Source: Bacillus xiamenensis
Lineage (GTDB): Bacteria; Bacillota; Bacilli; Bacillales; Bacillaceae
Reading direction: 5' to 3'
NCBI RefSeq assembly: GCF_000300535.1
Contig: NZ_AMSH01000009.1
Span: 1 to 64,000 of the forward strand
Length of the DNA stretch: 64,000 nucleotides
The position numbers and the translations under genes were made by a program. The notes beneath the pieces are model-generated. The model was not told the DNA's origin. It was given only the letters and a program-made list of their open reading frames with translations, and did no database searches. Below are positions 1 through 12,260 of the stretch, in pieces. Position 1 is the first letter of the stretch, and each line of letters opens with the position of its first letter.

Positions 1-12
1 ACGCCGCCAAGC
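1..12 (+). rRNA. rrf: 3' end of 5S rRNA (partial)
   Basis: The first twelve bases match the remembered 3' terminus of Bacillus 5S rRNA, which ends in ...GACGCCGCCAAGC. A strong intrinsic terminator follows directly, and the downstream gene is ctsR, which in B. subtilis also lies just after an rRNA operon. Only the tip is in the window, so the call rests on a short match plus context. Confidence 0.7.
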
Positions 13-21
13 TTTTCTAAG

Positions 22-51
22 GATCAGTTCCGTCTGGAACTGGTCTTTTTT
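22..51 (+). terminator. Intrinsic terminator of the upstream rRNA operon
   Basis: A 10-bp stem (22-31 with 36-45, one G-U pair) closes a four-base loop and is followed by a T-run. It sits ten bases after the 5S rRNA end, as expected for an rrn operon terminator. Confidence 0.9.
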
Positions 52-114
52 GTGTTTTTGGAAGGTTTGGCACCAGATAAATGTGGAAATAATATTGTTA
101 GTTGAGCGATTATC

Positions 115-143
115 TTGAAAAATCGACCGAAAAAATTTATAGT
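115..143 (+). promoter_or_regulatory. Sigma-A promoter of the ctsR-clpC operon
   Basis: TTGAAA at 115-120 and TATAGT at 138-143 are separated by exactly 17 bases. The predicted transcription start near 150 is just before the CtsR operator, so repressor binding would block initiation. Confidence 0.75.
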
Positions 144-151
144 AAGATTAA

Positions 152-173
152 AGTCAAATATAGTCAAAGTCAA
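152..173 (+). promoter_or_regulatory. CtsR operator (heptad direct repeat)
   Basis: Two direct AGTCAAA heptads (152-158 and 162-168) are separated by TAT. They match the known CtsR box, a direct repeat of RGTCAAA with a three-base spacer. A third partial AGTCAA half-site (168-173) follows. The operator covers the predicted transcription start of ctsR, supporting autorepression of the operon. Confidence 0.85.
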
Positions 174-189
174 TGGAGGAGGAGGCGGA

Positions 190-654
190 GTGGCACAAAA
201 TATTTCTGATATCATCGAACAGTATTTGAAGGAAGTCTTGGATCAGAATGGTCGAGAAATATTAGAAATTAAACGCAATGAGATTGCAGATAAGTTTCAA
301 TGCGTACCTTCACAAATTAACTATGTTATCAATACACGCTTTACGAGCGAAAGAGGTTATATCGTCGAAAGTAAGCGTGGCGGCGGTGGCTATATCCGAA
401 TCATTAAAGTCAAAATGAATGATGAAATCGATTTATTGAACAACATCATTTCCCAAATACGTCATCGTTTATCACAGGCTGCATCTGATCATATCATCAT
501 GCGTCTTGTTGAAAACAACATTTTATCCGAAAGAGAAGCAAAGATGATGATTAGTGTCATGGACCGTTCTGTTCTACACATTGATTTACCTGAACGAGAT
601 GAACTGCGGGCTAGGATGATGAAAGCGATGTTAAATGCTTTAAAATTAAAGTAA
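190..654 (+). CDS. ctsR: Class III heat-shock repressor CtsR
   Basis: CtsR is the dimeric DNA-binding repressor of clp and stress genes in low-GC Gram-positives; heat or arginine phosphorylation by McsB relieves it. The 154-residue product has the N-terminal winged helix-turn-helix and the glycine-rich wing (RGGGGYIRI), which acts as the heat sensor in Bacillus. I place the start at GTG 190, after a GGAGG-rich ribosome-binding site and within the usual family length. A TTG at 115 is in frame but lies within the promoter -35 box. It is the first gene of the ctsR-mcsA-mcsB-clpC operon, and an operator covers its transcription start. Confidence 0.97.
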   Translation: MAQNISDIIEQYLKEVLDQNGREILEIKRNEIADKFQCVPSQINYVINTRFTSERGYIVESKRGGGGYIRIIKVKMNDEIDLLNNIISQIRHRLSQAASDHIIMRLVENNILSEREAKMMISVMDRSVLHIDLPERDELRARMMKAMLNALKLK

Positions 655-668
655 AGCGGGTGAAAAGA

Positions 669-1226
669 TTGATTTGTCAAGAATGCAATGAGAGACCAGC
701 CACTTTTCACTTTACGAAAGTTATAAATGGAGAAAAACAAGAAATGCACATATGTGAACAATGTGCAAAAGAAAACAGTGATTCATATGCTATGAGTGGA
801 AACCAAGGTTTCTCGATTCACAACTTATTATCGGGCTTATTGAATATTGATCCTAGCTTTACCACAAGTGCTAATAAAGGATCATCTATTTTTCAAGAAG
901 CGAGAGAAGTGGATCAATGTCCTAAGTGTGGCTTAACCTTTCAGCAGTTCAGAAAAACAGGCCGTTTTGGCTGTTCAGAATGTTATGGAACATTTGATCA
1001 GTATTTAAATCCTGTTCTGCGAAAAGTCCATAGTGGAAATACAGTCCATAATGGAAAAATCCCTAAACGGATTGCCGGCAGTCTGCATGTTCGCCGGAAA
1101 CTTGAGTTAATGCAGCAAGAGCTGAAGCAGCTGATTGAACAGGAAGAGTTCGAAAAAGCAGCGGAAGTTCGAGATCAAATTCGTGCATTAGAGCATGAGC
1201 AATCTCAGCAGAGGGAGGGAGAATAA
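669..1226 (+). CDS. mcsA: McsA, zinc-finger activator of the McsB arginine kinase
   Basis: McsA activates McsB and helps control CtsR and ClpC. The 185-residue protein has four CxxC-type pairs (CQEC, CEQC, CPKC, CSEC) that would bind zinc, and a C-terminal UVR motif ([15 protein letters not shown]) used in contacts with ClpC or McsB. TTG at 669 gives the family length and start MICQEC. GTG at 660 is in frame but has poorer ribosome-binding-site spacing. It lies 14 bases after ctsR and five bases before mcsB. Confidence 0.95.
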   Translation: MICQECNERPATFHFTKVINGEKQEMHICEQCAKENSDSYAMSGNQGFSIHNLLSGLLNIDPSFTTSANKGSSIFQEAREVDQCPKCGLTFQQFRKTGRFGCSECYGTFDQYLNPVLRKVHSGNTVHNGKIPKRIAGSLHVRRKLELMQQELKQLIEQEEFEKAAEVRDQIRALEHEQSQQREGE

Positions 1227-1230
1227 CGAC

Positions 1231-2322
1231 ATGTCGCTCCAACATTTTATTCAAGACGCATTAAGTCAGTGGATGAAACAAAAAGGACCAGAAAGTGACA
1301 TTGTTCTAAGCAGTCGTATTCGGCTGGCACGCAATCTAGAGCATGTTCGTTTCCCAACTCAGTTTTCTCAGGAGGAGGCTGAAGCTGTTCTCCAGCAATT
1401 CGAGCAAAAGTTTGCGAGCCAGAAAGTAAAGGACATTGGACATTTTGTTCTGATTCGAATGAATGAAACGCAGCCTTTGGCCAAGAGGGTACTTGTTGAA
1501 AAGCATTTGATTAGCCCCCATTTAGCTGAATCAAGATTTGGCGGCTGTTTGCTTTCAGAAAATGAAGAAATCAGTGTGATGCTGAATGAAGAAGACCATA
1601 TTCGTATTCAATGCTTGTTCCCAGGATTCCAGCTGGCTAATGCACTAAAAGTGGCTAATCAGATAGACGACTGGATTGAAGAGCAAGTCGATTATGCGTT
1701 TTCTGAGAAGCGAGGATACTTAACGAGCTGTCCGACCAATGTAGGTACAGGTATTAGGGCTTCAGTCATGATGCACCTGCCGGCATTGGCTCTGACAAGA
1801 CAAATGAATCGTATTATTCCTGCAATTAATCAATTAGGTCTTGTGGTCAGAGGAATTTATGGTGAGGGTAGCGAAGCAATAGGGAACATCTTTCAAATTT
1901 CAAATCAGATGACACTTGGTCAATCAGAAGAAGATATTGTCGATGATTTGAATAGTGTGACGGCACAGCTTATTGAGCAAGAGCGATCTGCACGAAAAGC
2001 ATTATATCAAACGTCTAAAATTGAACTTGAGGACAGAGTGTACCGTTCCTTGGGGATTTTGGCCAATTGCCGCATGATTGAATCCAAGGAAACGGCGAAG
2101 TGTTTGTCAGATGTGCGGCTTGGAATAGATTTAGGTATCATTAAGGGGCTTTCAAGTAATATACTGAATGAACTCATGATTTTGACACAGCCTGGCTTCC
2201 TGCAGCAATATTCAGGGGGAGCCTTGGAACCAAATGAAAGAGATATAAAACGAGCAGCCATTATTAGAGAAAGGCTGCGCCTAGAAATGCATAGGAATGG
2301 ACAGGAGGATGAAACGATATGA
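1231..2322 (+). CDS. mcsB: Protein-arginine kinase McsB
   Basis: McsB phosphorylates arginines on CtsR and on unfolded proteins, marking them for ClpCP degradation. The 363-residue sequence has the ATP:guanido phosphotransferase fold. SSRIRLARN near the N terminus is a nucleotide-binding arginine motif, and [10 protein letters not shown] holds the cysteine and loop of the active site. ATG 1231 follows GGGAGGGAG and gives the usual length. The last four bases overlap the clpC start, indicating translational coupling. Confidence 0.97.
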   Translation: MSLQHFIQDALSQWMKQKGPESDIVLSSRIRLARNLEHVRFPTQFSQEEAEAVLQQFEQKFASQKVKDIGHFVLIRMNETQPLAKRVLVEKHLISPHLAESRFGGCLLSENEEISVMLNEEDHIRIQCLFPGFQLANALKVANQIDDWIEEQVDYAFSEKRGYLTSCPTNVGTGIRASVMMHLPALALTRQMNRIIPAINQLGLVVRGIYGEGSEAIGNIFQISNQMTLGQSEEDIVDDLNSVTAQLIEQERSARKALYQTSKIELEDRVYRSLGILANCRMIESKETAKCLSDVRLGIDLGIIKGLSSNILNELMILTQPGFLQQYSGGALEPNERDIKRAAIIRERLRLEMHRNGQEDETI

Positions 2323-4754
2323 TGTTTGGAAGATTCACTGAAAGAGCTCAAAAGGTATTAGCACTTGCACAAGAAGAAGCCATTCGCCTTGGCCATAAGA
2401 ATATTGGAACAGAGCACATTTTACTTGGTCTTGTACGTGAAGGTGAGGGCATCGCCGCAAAAGCATTAGAAGCACTGGGCCTTGTTTCAGATAAAATCCA
2501 AAAAGAAGTCGAGAGCTTGATTGGAAGAGGGCAAGAGGTGTCTCAAGCGATTCCTCATTATACGCCTAGAGCGAAGAAGGTCACTGAGCTTTCTATGGAT
2601 GAAGCAAGAAAGCTTGGTCATTCCTATGTAGGGACAGAACATATTCTTTTAGGTCTTATTCGCGAGGGAGAGGGTGTAGCTGCCCGTGTCTTAAATAACC
2701 TCGGAGTGAGCTTAAATAAAGCACGCCAGCAAGTATTGCAGCTTCTTGGCAGCAATGAAACGGGTGCATCTGCGGCAGGATCTAATAGCAATGCAAATAC
2801 ACCAACTTTAGATAGTCTTGCAAGAGACTTAACGGCTATTGCGAAAGAGGACAGCTTGGACCCTGTCATTGGACGAAGCAAAGAAATTCAACGTGTTATT
2901 GAGGTCTTAAGTAGAAGAACAAAGAATAACCCTGTGCTGATTGGGGAGCCTGGTGTTGGTAAAACAGCCATTGCAGAAGGTCTGGCGCAGCAAATTATTC
3001 ACAACGAAGTGCCTGAAATCCTTCGTGATAAACGAGTGATGACACTTGATATGGGAACCGTAGTTGCGGGAACGAAATATCGCGGGGAATTCGAGGATCG
3101 TTTGAAAAAAGTCATGGACGAAATTCGTCAGGCTGGAAATATCATTCTCTTCATTGATGAGCTTCATACACTGATCGGTGCAGGTGGAGCAGAGGGTGCG
3201 ATTGACGCGTCTAATATTCTGAAACCATCCTTGGCACGTGGTGAGCTTCAATGTATCGGGGCTACAACGTTAGATGAGTACCGTAAATACATTGAGAAGG
3301 ATGCTGCGCTTGAACGCCGATTCCAGCCAATTCAAGTCGATCAACCGTCTGTTGAAGAAAGTATTCAAATCTTAAGAGGGCTTAGAGACCGTTATGAAGC
3401 ACATCACCGTGTGTCGATTACAGATGAAGCCATTGAAGCGGCGGTAAAGCTTTCTGACCGTTATATCTCTGATCGTTTCCTTCCAGATAAGGCGATTGAT
3501 TTAATTGATGAGGCAGGTTCGAAAGTCCGTTTGCGTTCTTTCACAACACCGCCGAACCTAAAGGAACTTGAGCAAAAGCTGGATGAAGTTCGTAAGGAAA
3601 AGGATGCGGCTGTTCAAAGTCAGGAATTTGAAAAAGCAGCTTCTCTTCGTGATACAGAGCAGCGCTTGCGTGAAAAAGTAGAAGTGACAAAGAAATCGTG
3701 GAAAGAAAAGCAGGGACAAGAGAATTCAGAGGTATCTGTAGATGATATTGCGATGGTTGTCTCTAGCTGGACGGGAGTGCCTGTTTCAAAAATTGCCCAA
3801 ACGGAAACAGATAAGCTTCTAAATATGGAACAATTGCTCCACTCCCGCGTCATTGGACAGGATGAAGCGGTTGTCGCTGTAGCAAAAGCAGTGAGACGTG
3901 CCCGTGCTGGTCTAAAAGATCCGAAGCGTCCGATTGGCTCCTTTATTTTCTTAGGTCCAACAGGTGTTGGTAAGACTGAGCTTGCAAGAGCACTCGCCGA
4001 GTCTATTTTCGGTGATGAAGAAGCGATGATCCGTATTGATATGTCTGAATACATGGAAAAACACTCTACTTCAAGACTTGTTGGATCACCTCCAGGCTAT
4101 GTTGGCTATGATGAGGGCGGCCAGCTGACTGAAAAAGTGAGAAGAAAGCCGTATTCTGTCGTGCTGTTAGATGAGATTGAAAAGGCGCATCCTGATGTGT
4201 TTAATATCTTACTGCAAGTGTTAGAAGATGGCCGTCTCACTGATTCTAAAGGACGTACTGTTGACTTTAGAAATACAATTTTGATCATGACTTCAAACGT
4301 TGGAGCTAGTGAATTGAAGCGCAATAAATATGTTGGCTTTAACGTGCAGGATGAAGGTCAAAATTACAAAGATATGAAAGGCAAAGTGATGGGCGAGTTG
4401 AAACGTGCGTTTAGACCAGAGTTCATCAACCGTATTGATGAAATCATTGTCTTCCACTCACTTGAAAAGAAACATCTAAAAGAGATTGTGTCTCTCATGT
4501 CTGATCAATTAACAAAACGATTAAAAGAGCAAGACCTTTCAATCGAATTGACGGAAGCAGCAAAAGCGAAGATTGCTGAGGAAGGCGTAGACCTTGAGTA
4601 TGGTGCTCGTCCGTTAAGAAGAGCGATTCAAAAGCACGTTGAGGATCGACTTTCTGAGGAATTGCTGAAGGGCAATATTGAAAAGGGTCAACATATTGTA
4701 TTAGATGTAGAAGATGGGGAAATTGTCGTAAAAGCTACGGCTGCTACGAACTAA
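2319..4754 (+). CDS. clpC: AAA+ unfoldase ClpC
   Basis: ClpC is a hexameric HSP100 ATPase that unfolds substrates, including McsB-phosphorylated proteins, for ClpP. The 811-residue product has two ClpN repeats (about 1-145), a first AAA+ module with Walker A GEPGVGKT at about 209-216, a coiled middle domain with a UVR-like segment (about 405-460) where MecA and McsB act, and a second AAA+ module with Walker A GPTGVGKT from about 546. The start overlaps mcsB by four bases. A stem-loop follows the stop codon, so radA and disA may depend partly on read-through or another promoter. Confidence 0.98.
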   Translation: MMFGRFTERAQKVLALAQEEAIRLGHKNIGTEHILLGLVREGEGIAAKALEALGLVSDKIQKEVESLIGRGQEVSQAIPHYTPRAKKVTELSMDEARKLGHSYVGTEHILLGLIREGEGVAARVLNNLGVSLNKARQQVLQLLGSNETGASAAGSNSNANTPTLDSLARDLTAIAKEDSLDPVIGRSKEIQRVIEVLSRRTKNNPVLIGEPGVGKTAIAEGLAQQIIHNEVPEILRDKRVMTLDMGTVVAGTKYRGEFEDRLKKVMDEIRQAGNIILFIDELHTLIGAGGAEGAIDASNILKPSLARGELQCIGATTLDEYRKYIEKDAALERRFQPIQVDQPSVEESIQILRGLRDRYEAHHRVSITDEAIEAAVKLSDRYISDRFLPDKAIDLIDEAGSKVRLRSFTTPPNLKELEQKLDEVRKEKDAAVQSQEFEKAASLRDTEQRLREKVEVTKKSWKEKQGQENSEVSVDDIAMVVSSWTGVPVSKIAQTETDKLLNMEQLLHSRVIGQDEAVVAVAKAVRRARAGLKDPKRPIGSFIFLGPTGVGKTELARALAESIFGDEEAMIRIDMSEYMEKHSTSRLVGSPPGYVGYDEGGQLTEKVRRKPYSVVLLDEIEKAHPDVFNILLQVLEDGRLTDSKGRTVDFRNTILIMTSNVGASELKRNKYVGFNVQDEGQNYKDMKGKVMGELKRAFRPEFINRIDEIIVFHSLEKKHLKEIVSLMSDQLTKRLKEQDLSIELTEAAKAKIAEEGVDLEYGARPLRRAIQKHVEDRLSEELLKGNIEKGQHIVLDVEDGEIVVKATAATN

Positions 4755-4773
4755 TATAGTAAGAAAAAAGCGT

Positions 4774-4815
4774 GAGGCATACCAGTAAATTGTATGCCTC
4801 CCTTTACTTATTTTC
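4774..4815 (+). terminator. Stem-loop terminator or attenuator after clpC
   Basis: A perfect 9-bp stem (4774-4782 with 4792-4800) is followed by a T-rich but interrupted tract. The broken T-run suggests partial termination between clpC and radA. Confidence 0.6.
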
Positions 4816-4847
4816 TGACCAGTATAAGGAGTTGTATTCTTCAATCT

Positions 4848-6227
4848 ATGGCTAAGACAAAATCAAAATTTATATGCCAATCGTGCGGTTATGAGTCAGC
4901 CAAATGGATGGGGAAATGTCCAGGCTGCGGCACGTGGAACAGTATGACAGAAGAGGTCGTTCGTAAAGAGCCGGCAAACCGTCGAAGTGCTTTTAATCAT
5001 TCTGTTCAAACCATTCAAAAACCTTCACCTTTATCTGCCATTGAAACATCCGAAGAACCCCGAATTAAAACGAATTTAGAAGAATTTAACCGAGTATTAG
5101 GAAGTGGAATTGTCAAAGGCTCTCTCGTTCTTATTGGCGGTGATCCTGGGATTGGAAAGTCCACACTATTATTACAAGTTTCAGCACAGCTCTCAGACAA
5201 GAATCAGAATGTGTTATACATATCTGGTGAGGAATCGATTAAACAAACGAAGCTTAGAGCGGACCGCCTTGGCATTGAAAGTGCCTCTTTACATGTTTTG
5301 GCTGAAACCGATATGGAGTATATAACGTCTGCTATACAAGAGATGAAACCCGCTTTTGTGGTGGTGGATTCAATTCAAACCGTTTATCAAAGCGATATTA
5401 CGTCAGCACCTGGATCTGTTTCTCAGGTGAGGGAATGCACAGCACAGCTGATGAAAATTGCTAAGACGAATGGTATTCCGATTTTTATCGTTGGTCACGT
5501 GACCAAAGAAGGCTCGATTGCAGGCCCGCGCCTGTTAGAGCATATGGTGGATACGGTTCTTTATTTTGAAGGGGAGCGGCACCATACGTTTCGCATTTTA
5601 CGAGCGGTAAAAAACCGTTTTGGTTCAACGAATGAATTAGGGATTTTTGAAATGAGAGAGGAAGGGCTCTCAGAAGTTTTAAACCCATCAGAAATCTTCT
5701 TAGAAGAGCGGTCAGCAGGTGTATCTGGATCGTGTGTTGTTGCCTCAATGGAAGGAACAAGACCCGTTCTTGTGGAAATACAAGCATTAATTTCGCCGAC
5801 AAGCTTTGGAAACCCGCGGAGAATGGCCACAGGCCTTGATCATAATCGTGTGTCATTGCTCATGGCTGTGTTAGAAAAACGTGTAGGGCTGCTTCTGCAA
5901 AATCAAGATGCATATTTAAAGGTCGCAGGTGGTGTAAAGCTTGACGAACCAGCGATTGATTTGGCCATTGCCGTCAGTATTGCATCAAGCTTTAAAGACG
6001 CAGCGCTGCACCAAGCGGATTGCTTTATAGGAGAAGTTGGTCTGACGGGAGAAGTCAGAAGAGTTTCAAGAATTGAACAGCGTGTGCAGGAAGCTGCTAA
6101 ACTAGGATTTAAGCGAATGTTTATTCCTCAGGCGAATATAGATGGATGGAAAAAGCCGAGAGGGATTGAGTTAGTCGGTGTAGAAAATGTAGCGGAGGCA
6201 CTTCGTATTTCACTAGGGGGAGCATAG
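4848..6227 (+). CDS. radA: DNA repair helicase-like protein RadA
   Basis: RadA is a RecA-related ATPase that promotes branch migration in recombination and limits DisA activity in Bacillus. The 459-residue protein has an N-terminal four-cysteine zinc finger (C10, C13, C24, C27), a RecA-like core with Walker [11 protein letters not shown], the RadA-specific KNRFG motif, and a C-terminal Lon-protease-like domain without protease function. ATG 4848 gives the conserved MAKTKSKF start. The nearest AAGGAG is about 17 bases upstream, a long spacing. disA begins three bases after its stop codon. Confidence 0.96.
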   Translation: MAKTKSKFICQSCGYESAKWMGKCPGCGTWNSMTEEVVRKEPANRRSAFNHSVQTIQKPSPLSAIETSEEPRIKTNLEEFNRVLGSGIVKGSLVLIGGDPGIGKSTLLLQVSAQLSDKNQNVLYISGEESIKQTKLRADRLGIESASLHVLAETDMEYITSAIQEMKPAFVVVDSIQTVYQSDITSAPGSVSQVRECTAQLMKIAKTNGIPIFIVGHVTKEGSIAGPRLLEHMVDTVLYFEGERHHTFRILRAVKNRFGSTNELGIFEMREEGLSEVLNPSEIFLEERSAGVSGSCVVASMEGTRPVLVEIQALISPTSFGNPRRMATGLDHNRVSLLMAVLEKRVGLLLQNQDAYLKVAGGVKLDEPAIDLAIAVSIASSFKDAALHQADCFIGEVGLTGEVRRVSRIEQRVQEAAKLGFKRMFIPQANIDGWKKPRGIELVGVENVAEALRISLGGA

Positions 6228-6229
6228 AA

Positions 6230-7309
6230 ATGGAAAAAGAGAAAAAAGGAGCGAAAGAAGTCGATCTCTTAGATATCGTACAGTTTGTGGCACCAGGGAC
6301 ACCTTTGCGAGCAGGGATTGAAAACGTCCTGAGAGCCAATACTGGCGGACTGATTGTTGTTGGTTATAACGACAAAGTAAAAAGTGTGGTAGATGGCGGA
6401 TTTCATATTAATTCCGCATTCTCCCCAGCACATTTATATGAATTGGCGAAGATGGATGGGGCCATTATTTTAAGCGATTCTGGTCAAAAAATCTTGTATG
6501 CGAATACACAGCTAATGCCAGATGCAACCATTCATTCATCAGAAACCGGCATGAGGCACCGAACAGCTGAGCGTGTAGCCAAGCAGACAGGCTGCTTAAT
6601 CATTGCCATTTCTGAACGGAGAAACGTCATTACCTTATACCAAGGGAATCGTCGTTATACGCTGAAAGATATTGGTTTTATTTTAACAAAGGCCAATCAA
6701 GCCATACAAACGCTTGAAAAATATAAAACCATTTTAGATCACGCCATTTCTGCGTTAAGTGCCCTTGAATTTGAAGAGCTTGTGACCTTTGGTGATGTAT
6801 TATCTGTATTGCATCGCTATGAAATGGTGCTTAGAATCAAAAATGAAATCAATATGTATATCAAAGAGCTCGGAACAGAAGGACACTTGATTCGTCTGCA
6901 GGTCAATGAGCTGATTACAGATATGGAGCAGGAAGCGGCCTTATTTATTAAAGATTACGTGAAAGAAAAAATCAAAGATCCATATGTTTTGCTTAAACAG
7001 CTCCAAGATATGTCTAGCTTTGAACTTTTAGATGATGCCATTTTGTACAAGTTACTCGGCTATCCAGCATCTACAAATATTGACGATTATGTGTACACAA
7101 GAGGGTACAGATTACTTCACAAAATCCCTAGACTGCCTATGCCAATCGTTGAAAACGTGGTTGAAGCGTTTGGTGTGTTAGATCGAATTATGGAAGCAGA
7201 TGTGCAAGAATTGGATGAAGTAGAAGGAATTGGAGAAGTAAGAGCGAAAAAGATAAAAAAAGGATTAAAAAGACTGCAAGAAAAACATTATATCGACCGT
7301 CAGCTATAA
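6230..7309 (+). CDS. disA: DNA-integrity scanning diadenylate cyclase DisA
   Basis: DisA makes cyclic di-AMP from two ATP and scans DNA, pausing at branched structures. In the 359-residue protein, the N-terminal DAC domain carries DGA and RHRTA motifs required for catalysis, followed by a helical linker. The C terminus has a helix-hairpin-helix segment ([14 protein letters not shown]) for binding branched DNA. It directly follows its modulator radA. Confidence 0.97.
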   Translation: MEKEKKGAKEVDLLDIVQFVAPGTPLRAGIENVLRANTGGLIVVGYNDKVKSVVDGGFHINSAFSPAHLYELAKMDGAIILSDSGQKILYANTQLMPDATIHSSETGMRHRTAERVAKQTGCLIIAISERRNVITLYQGNRRYTLKDIGFILTKANQAIQTLEKYKTILDHAISALSALEFEELVTFGDVLSVLHRYEMVLRIKNEINMYIKELGTEGHLIRLQVNELITDMEQEAALFIKDYVKEKIKDPYVLLKQLQDMSSFELLDDAILYKLLGYPASTNIDDYVYTRGYRLLHKIPRLPMPIVENVVEAFGVLDRIMEADVQELDEVEGIGEVRAKKIKKGLKRLQEKHYIDRQL

Positions 7310-7463
7310 AACGAGAAATTTTTCTCAATCACGGTTAAAAATGGATGAATATGGGTATATTAATGATGCTTTTTGTTTTCTGTTTATCATAATAGGAAAC
7401 TTAAACATATATCAATGTCAGGTGAAGGTGGATTGACAGATGGAAAATAAAGGAGGTGAAGGT

Positions 7464-9267
<1,804 letters not shown>

Positions 9268-9270
9268 ATC

Positions 9271-9747
9271 ATGTTTAGAATAGGACAAGGCTTTGATGTA
9301 CATCAATTAACAGAGGGAAGGCCTCTTATTATCGGCGGTGTGACCATTCCTTATGAAAAGGGACTGTTTGGGCATTCAGACGCTGATGTACTGCTTCATA
9401 CTGTGGCAGATGCCTGCCTTGGTGCGATTGCTGAAGGAGATATCGGTAGACATTTCCCAGACACGGATCCAGAGTTTAAGGATGCAGATTCTTTTAAGTT
9501 ACTTCAGCATGTATGGGCACTTGTGAAAGAAAAAGGCTATACACTTGTGAATATCGATTGTACCATTATGGCGCAAAAGCCAAAGATGGCACCATACATT
9601 CAGCCAATGTGTGAGAAAATCGCGGAAGCCCTTGAGGCGGATGTCACACAGGTGAATGTCAAAGCAACAACGACAGAGAAACTTGGATTTACAGGAAGAG
9701 GCGAAGGAATTGCCTCTCAGGCAACAGTGCTTCTTCAGAAAAAGTAA
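9271..9747 (+). CDS. ispF: 2-C-methyl-D-erythritol 2,4-cyclodiphosphate synthase IspF
   Basis: IspF is a trimeric enzyme that cyclises CDP-methylerythritol 2-phosphate with release of CMP. The 158 residues include the metal ligands of the GFDVHQL motif near the N terminus, HSDADVLLH, and the [17 protein letters not shown] signature near the C terminus. Its length is typical of the family. It is the last gene of the yacL-ispD-ispF run. Confidence 0.97.
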   Translation: MFRIGQGFDVHQLTEGRPLIIGGVTIPYEKGLFGHSDADVLLHTVADACLGAIAEGDIGRHFPDTDPEFKDADSFKLLQHVWALVKEKGYTLVNIDCTIMAQKPKMAPYIQPMCEKIAEALEADVTQVNVKATTTEKLGFTGRGEGIASQATVLLQKK

Positions 9748-9755
9748 AATCCATT

Positions 9756-9784
9756 TTGATGAGAATGGGTTTTGATGATAAAAT
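9756..9784 (+). promoter_or_regulatory. Probable sigma-A promoter of gltX
   Basis: TTGATG at 9756-9761 and TAAAAT at 9779-9784 have a 17-base spacer and lie in the ispF-gltX gap. Confidence 0.55.
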
Positions 9785-9841
9785 ACGTTTATAAAAAAAT
9801 GGTGTCAGGCAACATGATGCAGATGAAAGGAAGTTAAACTC

Positions 9842-11293
9842 ATGGGAAATGAAGTGCGTGTTCGTTATGCACCGAGTCCAACTGGTCATTTACATATTGG
9901 GAATGCTAGAACGGCTCTTTTCAACTATTTGTTCGCACGCAGCCAAGGCGGCAAATTTATTATTCGAATTGAAGATACAGATCAAAAGCGTAATGTAGAA
10001 GGCGGAGAAGAAAGCCAGCTTCGTCATTTGCAGTGGCTCGGTATTGATTGGGATGAAAGCATTGATAAAGATGGCGGCTACGGTCCTTATAGACAATCAG
10101 AGCGTAATGACATTTACAAAAAATATTATGATGAGCTGCTAGAGAAGGATTTGGCGTATAAGTGCTATTGTACGGCTGAAGAACTAGAAGAAGAGCGTGA
10201 AGCACAAATCGCCCGCAGTGAAATGCCTCGATATTCTGGTAAATGCAGTCATTTATCAAAAGAAGAAGAGGACAAGCTCATTGCTGAAGGAAGAGAGCCA
10301 AGCATTCGCTTCCGTGTTCCAAAAGGAGAAATGATCAAATTTAACGACATGGTCAAAGGTGATATTTCGTTTGAAACTGACGGCATTGGTGACTTTGTCA
10401 TTGTGAAGAAAGATGGTACACCGACTTATAACTTCGCTGTAGCAGTGGATGATCATTTGATGAAAATGACTCACATTCTTCGCGGAGAGGATCATATTTC
10501 GAATACACCTAAACAAATCATGGTCTTCAATGCATTTGGCTGGGATGTTCCGCTGTTCGGACATATGACGCTGATTGTAAACGAGAACCGCAAGAAATTA
10601 AGTAAGCGTGATGAATCCATTATTCAATTCATCGAGCAATATAAGAACTTGGGCTATTTACCAGAAGCTCTGTTTAACTTCATTGCATTACTTGGATGGT
10701 CTCCAGTCGGCGAAGAAGAATTATTTACAAAAGAGCAATTCATCGATATTTTTGATGTCAATCGACTTTCTAAGTCACCAGCTCTATTCGATATGCATAA
10801 ACTAAAATGGGTGAATAACCAATATGTGAAAGCACTTGATCTCGATCAAGTTGTGGCATTAACACTTCCACATCTTCAAAAGGCAGGCAAAGTAAGCGAG
10901 CAGCTGACAGAAGAAGAAAACACATGGGTACGCAAACTCATTTCTCTATATCATGAGCAATTGAGCTACGGAGCAGAAATTGTTGAGTTAACAGAGTTGT
11001 TCTTTAAGGAGCAAATTGAGTATAATCAAGAGGCAAAGGAAGTTCTTGCAGAGGAGCAGGTGCCAGAAGTGATGGCCTCGTTTGCAGGTCAGCTTGAACG
11101 TCTTGAGTCTTTCACATCTGATGAAATCAAAGCGGCCATTAAAGCGGTACAAAAAGAAACCGGGCATAAAGGCAAGAAACTATTCATGCCAATTCGTGTG
11201 GCTGTCACAGGACAAACGCATGGCCCAGAGCTTCCACAAAGTATTGAACTGCTAGGTAAAGAAACGGTATTAAACCGTATTAAACAAATATAA
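9842..11293 (+). CDS. gltX: Glutamyl-tRNA synthetase
   Basis: GltX charges tRNA-Glu; in Bacillus it is non-discriminating and also charges tRNA-Gln, which GatCAB then amidates. The 483-residue class I synthetase shows the HIGH-type motif [13 protein letters not shown] at the N terminus and the KMSKS-type motif KLSKRDE near residue 252. A CYCTAEE segment lies in the insert. The helical anticodon-binding domain makes up the C terminus. The gene precedes the cysteine T-box. Confidence 0.97.
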   Translation: MGNEVRVRYAPSPTGHLHIGNARTALFNYLFARSQGGKFIIRIEDTDQKRNVEGGEESQLRHLQWLGIDWDESIDKDGGYGPYRQSERNDIYKKYYDELLEKDLAYKCYCTAEELEEEREAQIARSEMPRYSGKCSHLSKEEEDKLIAEGREPSIRFRVPKGEMIKFNDMVKGDISFETDGIGDFVIVKKDGTPTYNFAVAVDDHLMKMTHILRGEDHISNTPKQIMVFNAFGWDVPLFGHMTLIVNENRKKLSKRDESIIQFIEQYKNLGYLPEALFNFIALLGWSPVGEEELFTKEQFIDIFDVNRLSKSPALFDMHKLKWVNNQYVKALDLDQVVALTLPHLQKAGKVSEQLTEEENTWVRKLISLYHEQLSYGAEIVELTELFFKEQIEYNQEAKEVLAEEQVPEVMASFAGQLERLESFTSDEIKAAIKAVQKETGHKGKKLFMPIRVAVTGQTHGPELPQSIELLGKETVLNRIKQI

Positions 11294-11305
11294 GGAAAAT
11301 CGTTG

Positions 11306-11546
11306 CGAGGGAGAAGTACAATGTTTTCGCTCATCACAGAAAGAGTCTTCATCGGCTGAAAGAGACTTATGGGCAGACGTTGGAAATGCACCCTCAAGAC
11401 CCTTGAGGAACACGCAGGTTAGTATGCAAGGGCGGTACCCTCCGTTATGGGATTGAGTTGAGAAAGCTTGTGATAAGAGGCTTTCTAAACAGAGTGGAAC
11501 CGCGTTTTCAAAACGTCTCTGTCATATGGCAGAGGCGTTTTTTTAT
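11306..11546 (+). promoter_or_regulatory. T-box riboswitch, cysteine type, upstream of cysE-cysS
   Basis: T-box leaders sense uncharged tRNA and switch between terminator and antiterminator. The conserved core AGAGTGGAACCGCG is at 11491-11504. A terminator stem (11512-11521 with 11530-11539) and T-run follow. The Stem I base can pair GAGGG (11307-11311) with CCCTC (11391-11395). Just before the latter is TGC (11387-11389) followed by A, a good candidate specifier codon for cysteine and consistent with the genes controlled. Confidence 0.9.
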
Positions 11547-11606
11547 TTGTCCAAAAAAAGAGAGCAAGTCCTAAGAGAGATTGATGGGGAAGAACGGGGG
11601 GAGCAT

Positions 11607-12260
11607 GTGTTTTTCAAAATGCTGAAAGAAGATATTGATACTGTGTTTGATCAAGATCCTGCTGCTAGAAGCTATATTGAAGTAGTGCTAACCTATTCAG
11701 GGCTTCATGCGATTTGGGCTCATCGTATCGCGCACGCATTTTATAAGCGTAAGCTCTATTTTATTGCGCGGGTCATTTCTCAGGTCAGCCGGTTTTTCAC
11801 AGGGGTTGAAATTCATCCAGCAGCGACAATCGGCAGACGGTTCTTCATTGATCACGGCATGGGCGTCGTGATTGGAGAAACATGTGAAATTGGCGATAAC
11901 GTCACCGTTTTCCAAGGCGTGACCTTAGGGGGAACAGGGAAAGAAAAGGGAAAGCGTCATCCGACCATTTTAGACGATGCCCTGATTGCGACTGGTGCTA
12001 AGGTGCTTGGTTCCATTACCGTTGGAAAAGGGTCCAAGATTGGTGCGGGGTCTGTTGTGTTAAAAGACGTCCCAGACCATTCCACCGTTGTAGGTATACC
12101 TGGGCGAGTGGTCGTTCAAAATGGAAAGAAAATCAATCGTGATCTCAATCATCAAGATTTGCCAGATCCAGTTTCTGATCGTTTCAAAGAATTGGAGCGA
12201 GAAATGGAAAAGCTAAAACGTGAGCTGGCTTCATTGAGCAGAAAGGAAGAACAATCATGA
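11607..12260 (+). CDS. cysE: Serine O-acetyltransferase CysE
   Basis: CysE acetylates serine with acetyl-CoA to give O-acetylserine, the carbon precursor of cysteine. The 217-residue protein has an N-terminal helical domain and a left-handed beta-helix of hexapeptide repeats with [23 protein letters not shown] and [13 protein letters not shown], the substrate loop. I choose GTG 11607 (MFFKMLKED) because it gives the family length and follows GGGGGAG. The open frame extends back to 11526, but that start lies inside the T-box terminator. The stop overlaps cysS by four bases. Confidence 0.96.
   Translation: MFFKMLKEDIDTVFDQDPAARSYIEVVLTYSGLHAIWAHRIAHAFYKRKLYFIARVISQVSRFFTGVEIHPAATIGRRFFIDHGMGVVIGETCEIGDNVTVFQGVTLGGTGKEKGKRHPTILDDALIATGAKVLGSITVGKGSKIGAGSVVLKDVPDHSTVVGIPGRVVVQNGKKINRDLNHQDLPDPVSDRFKELEREMEKLKRELASLSRKEEQS

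Noticed and set aside
7440-7463. YacL start at ATG 7440
   Set aside because: There is no good ribosome-binding site, while AGGAGGTG precedes ATG 7464, which matches the family start.
11526-11606. Longer CysE starting at ATG 11526
   Set aside because: This start is inside the T-box terminator stem, and the added 27 residues are not part of the family; GTG 11607 gives the normal length.
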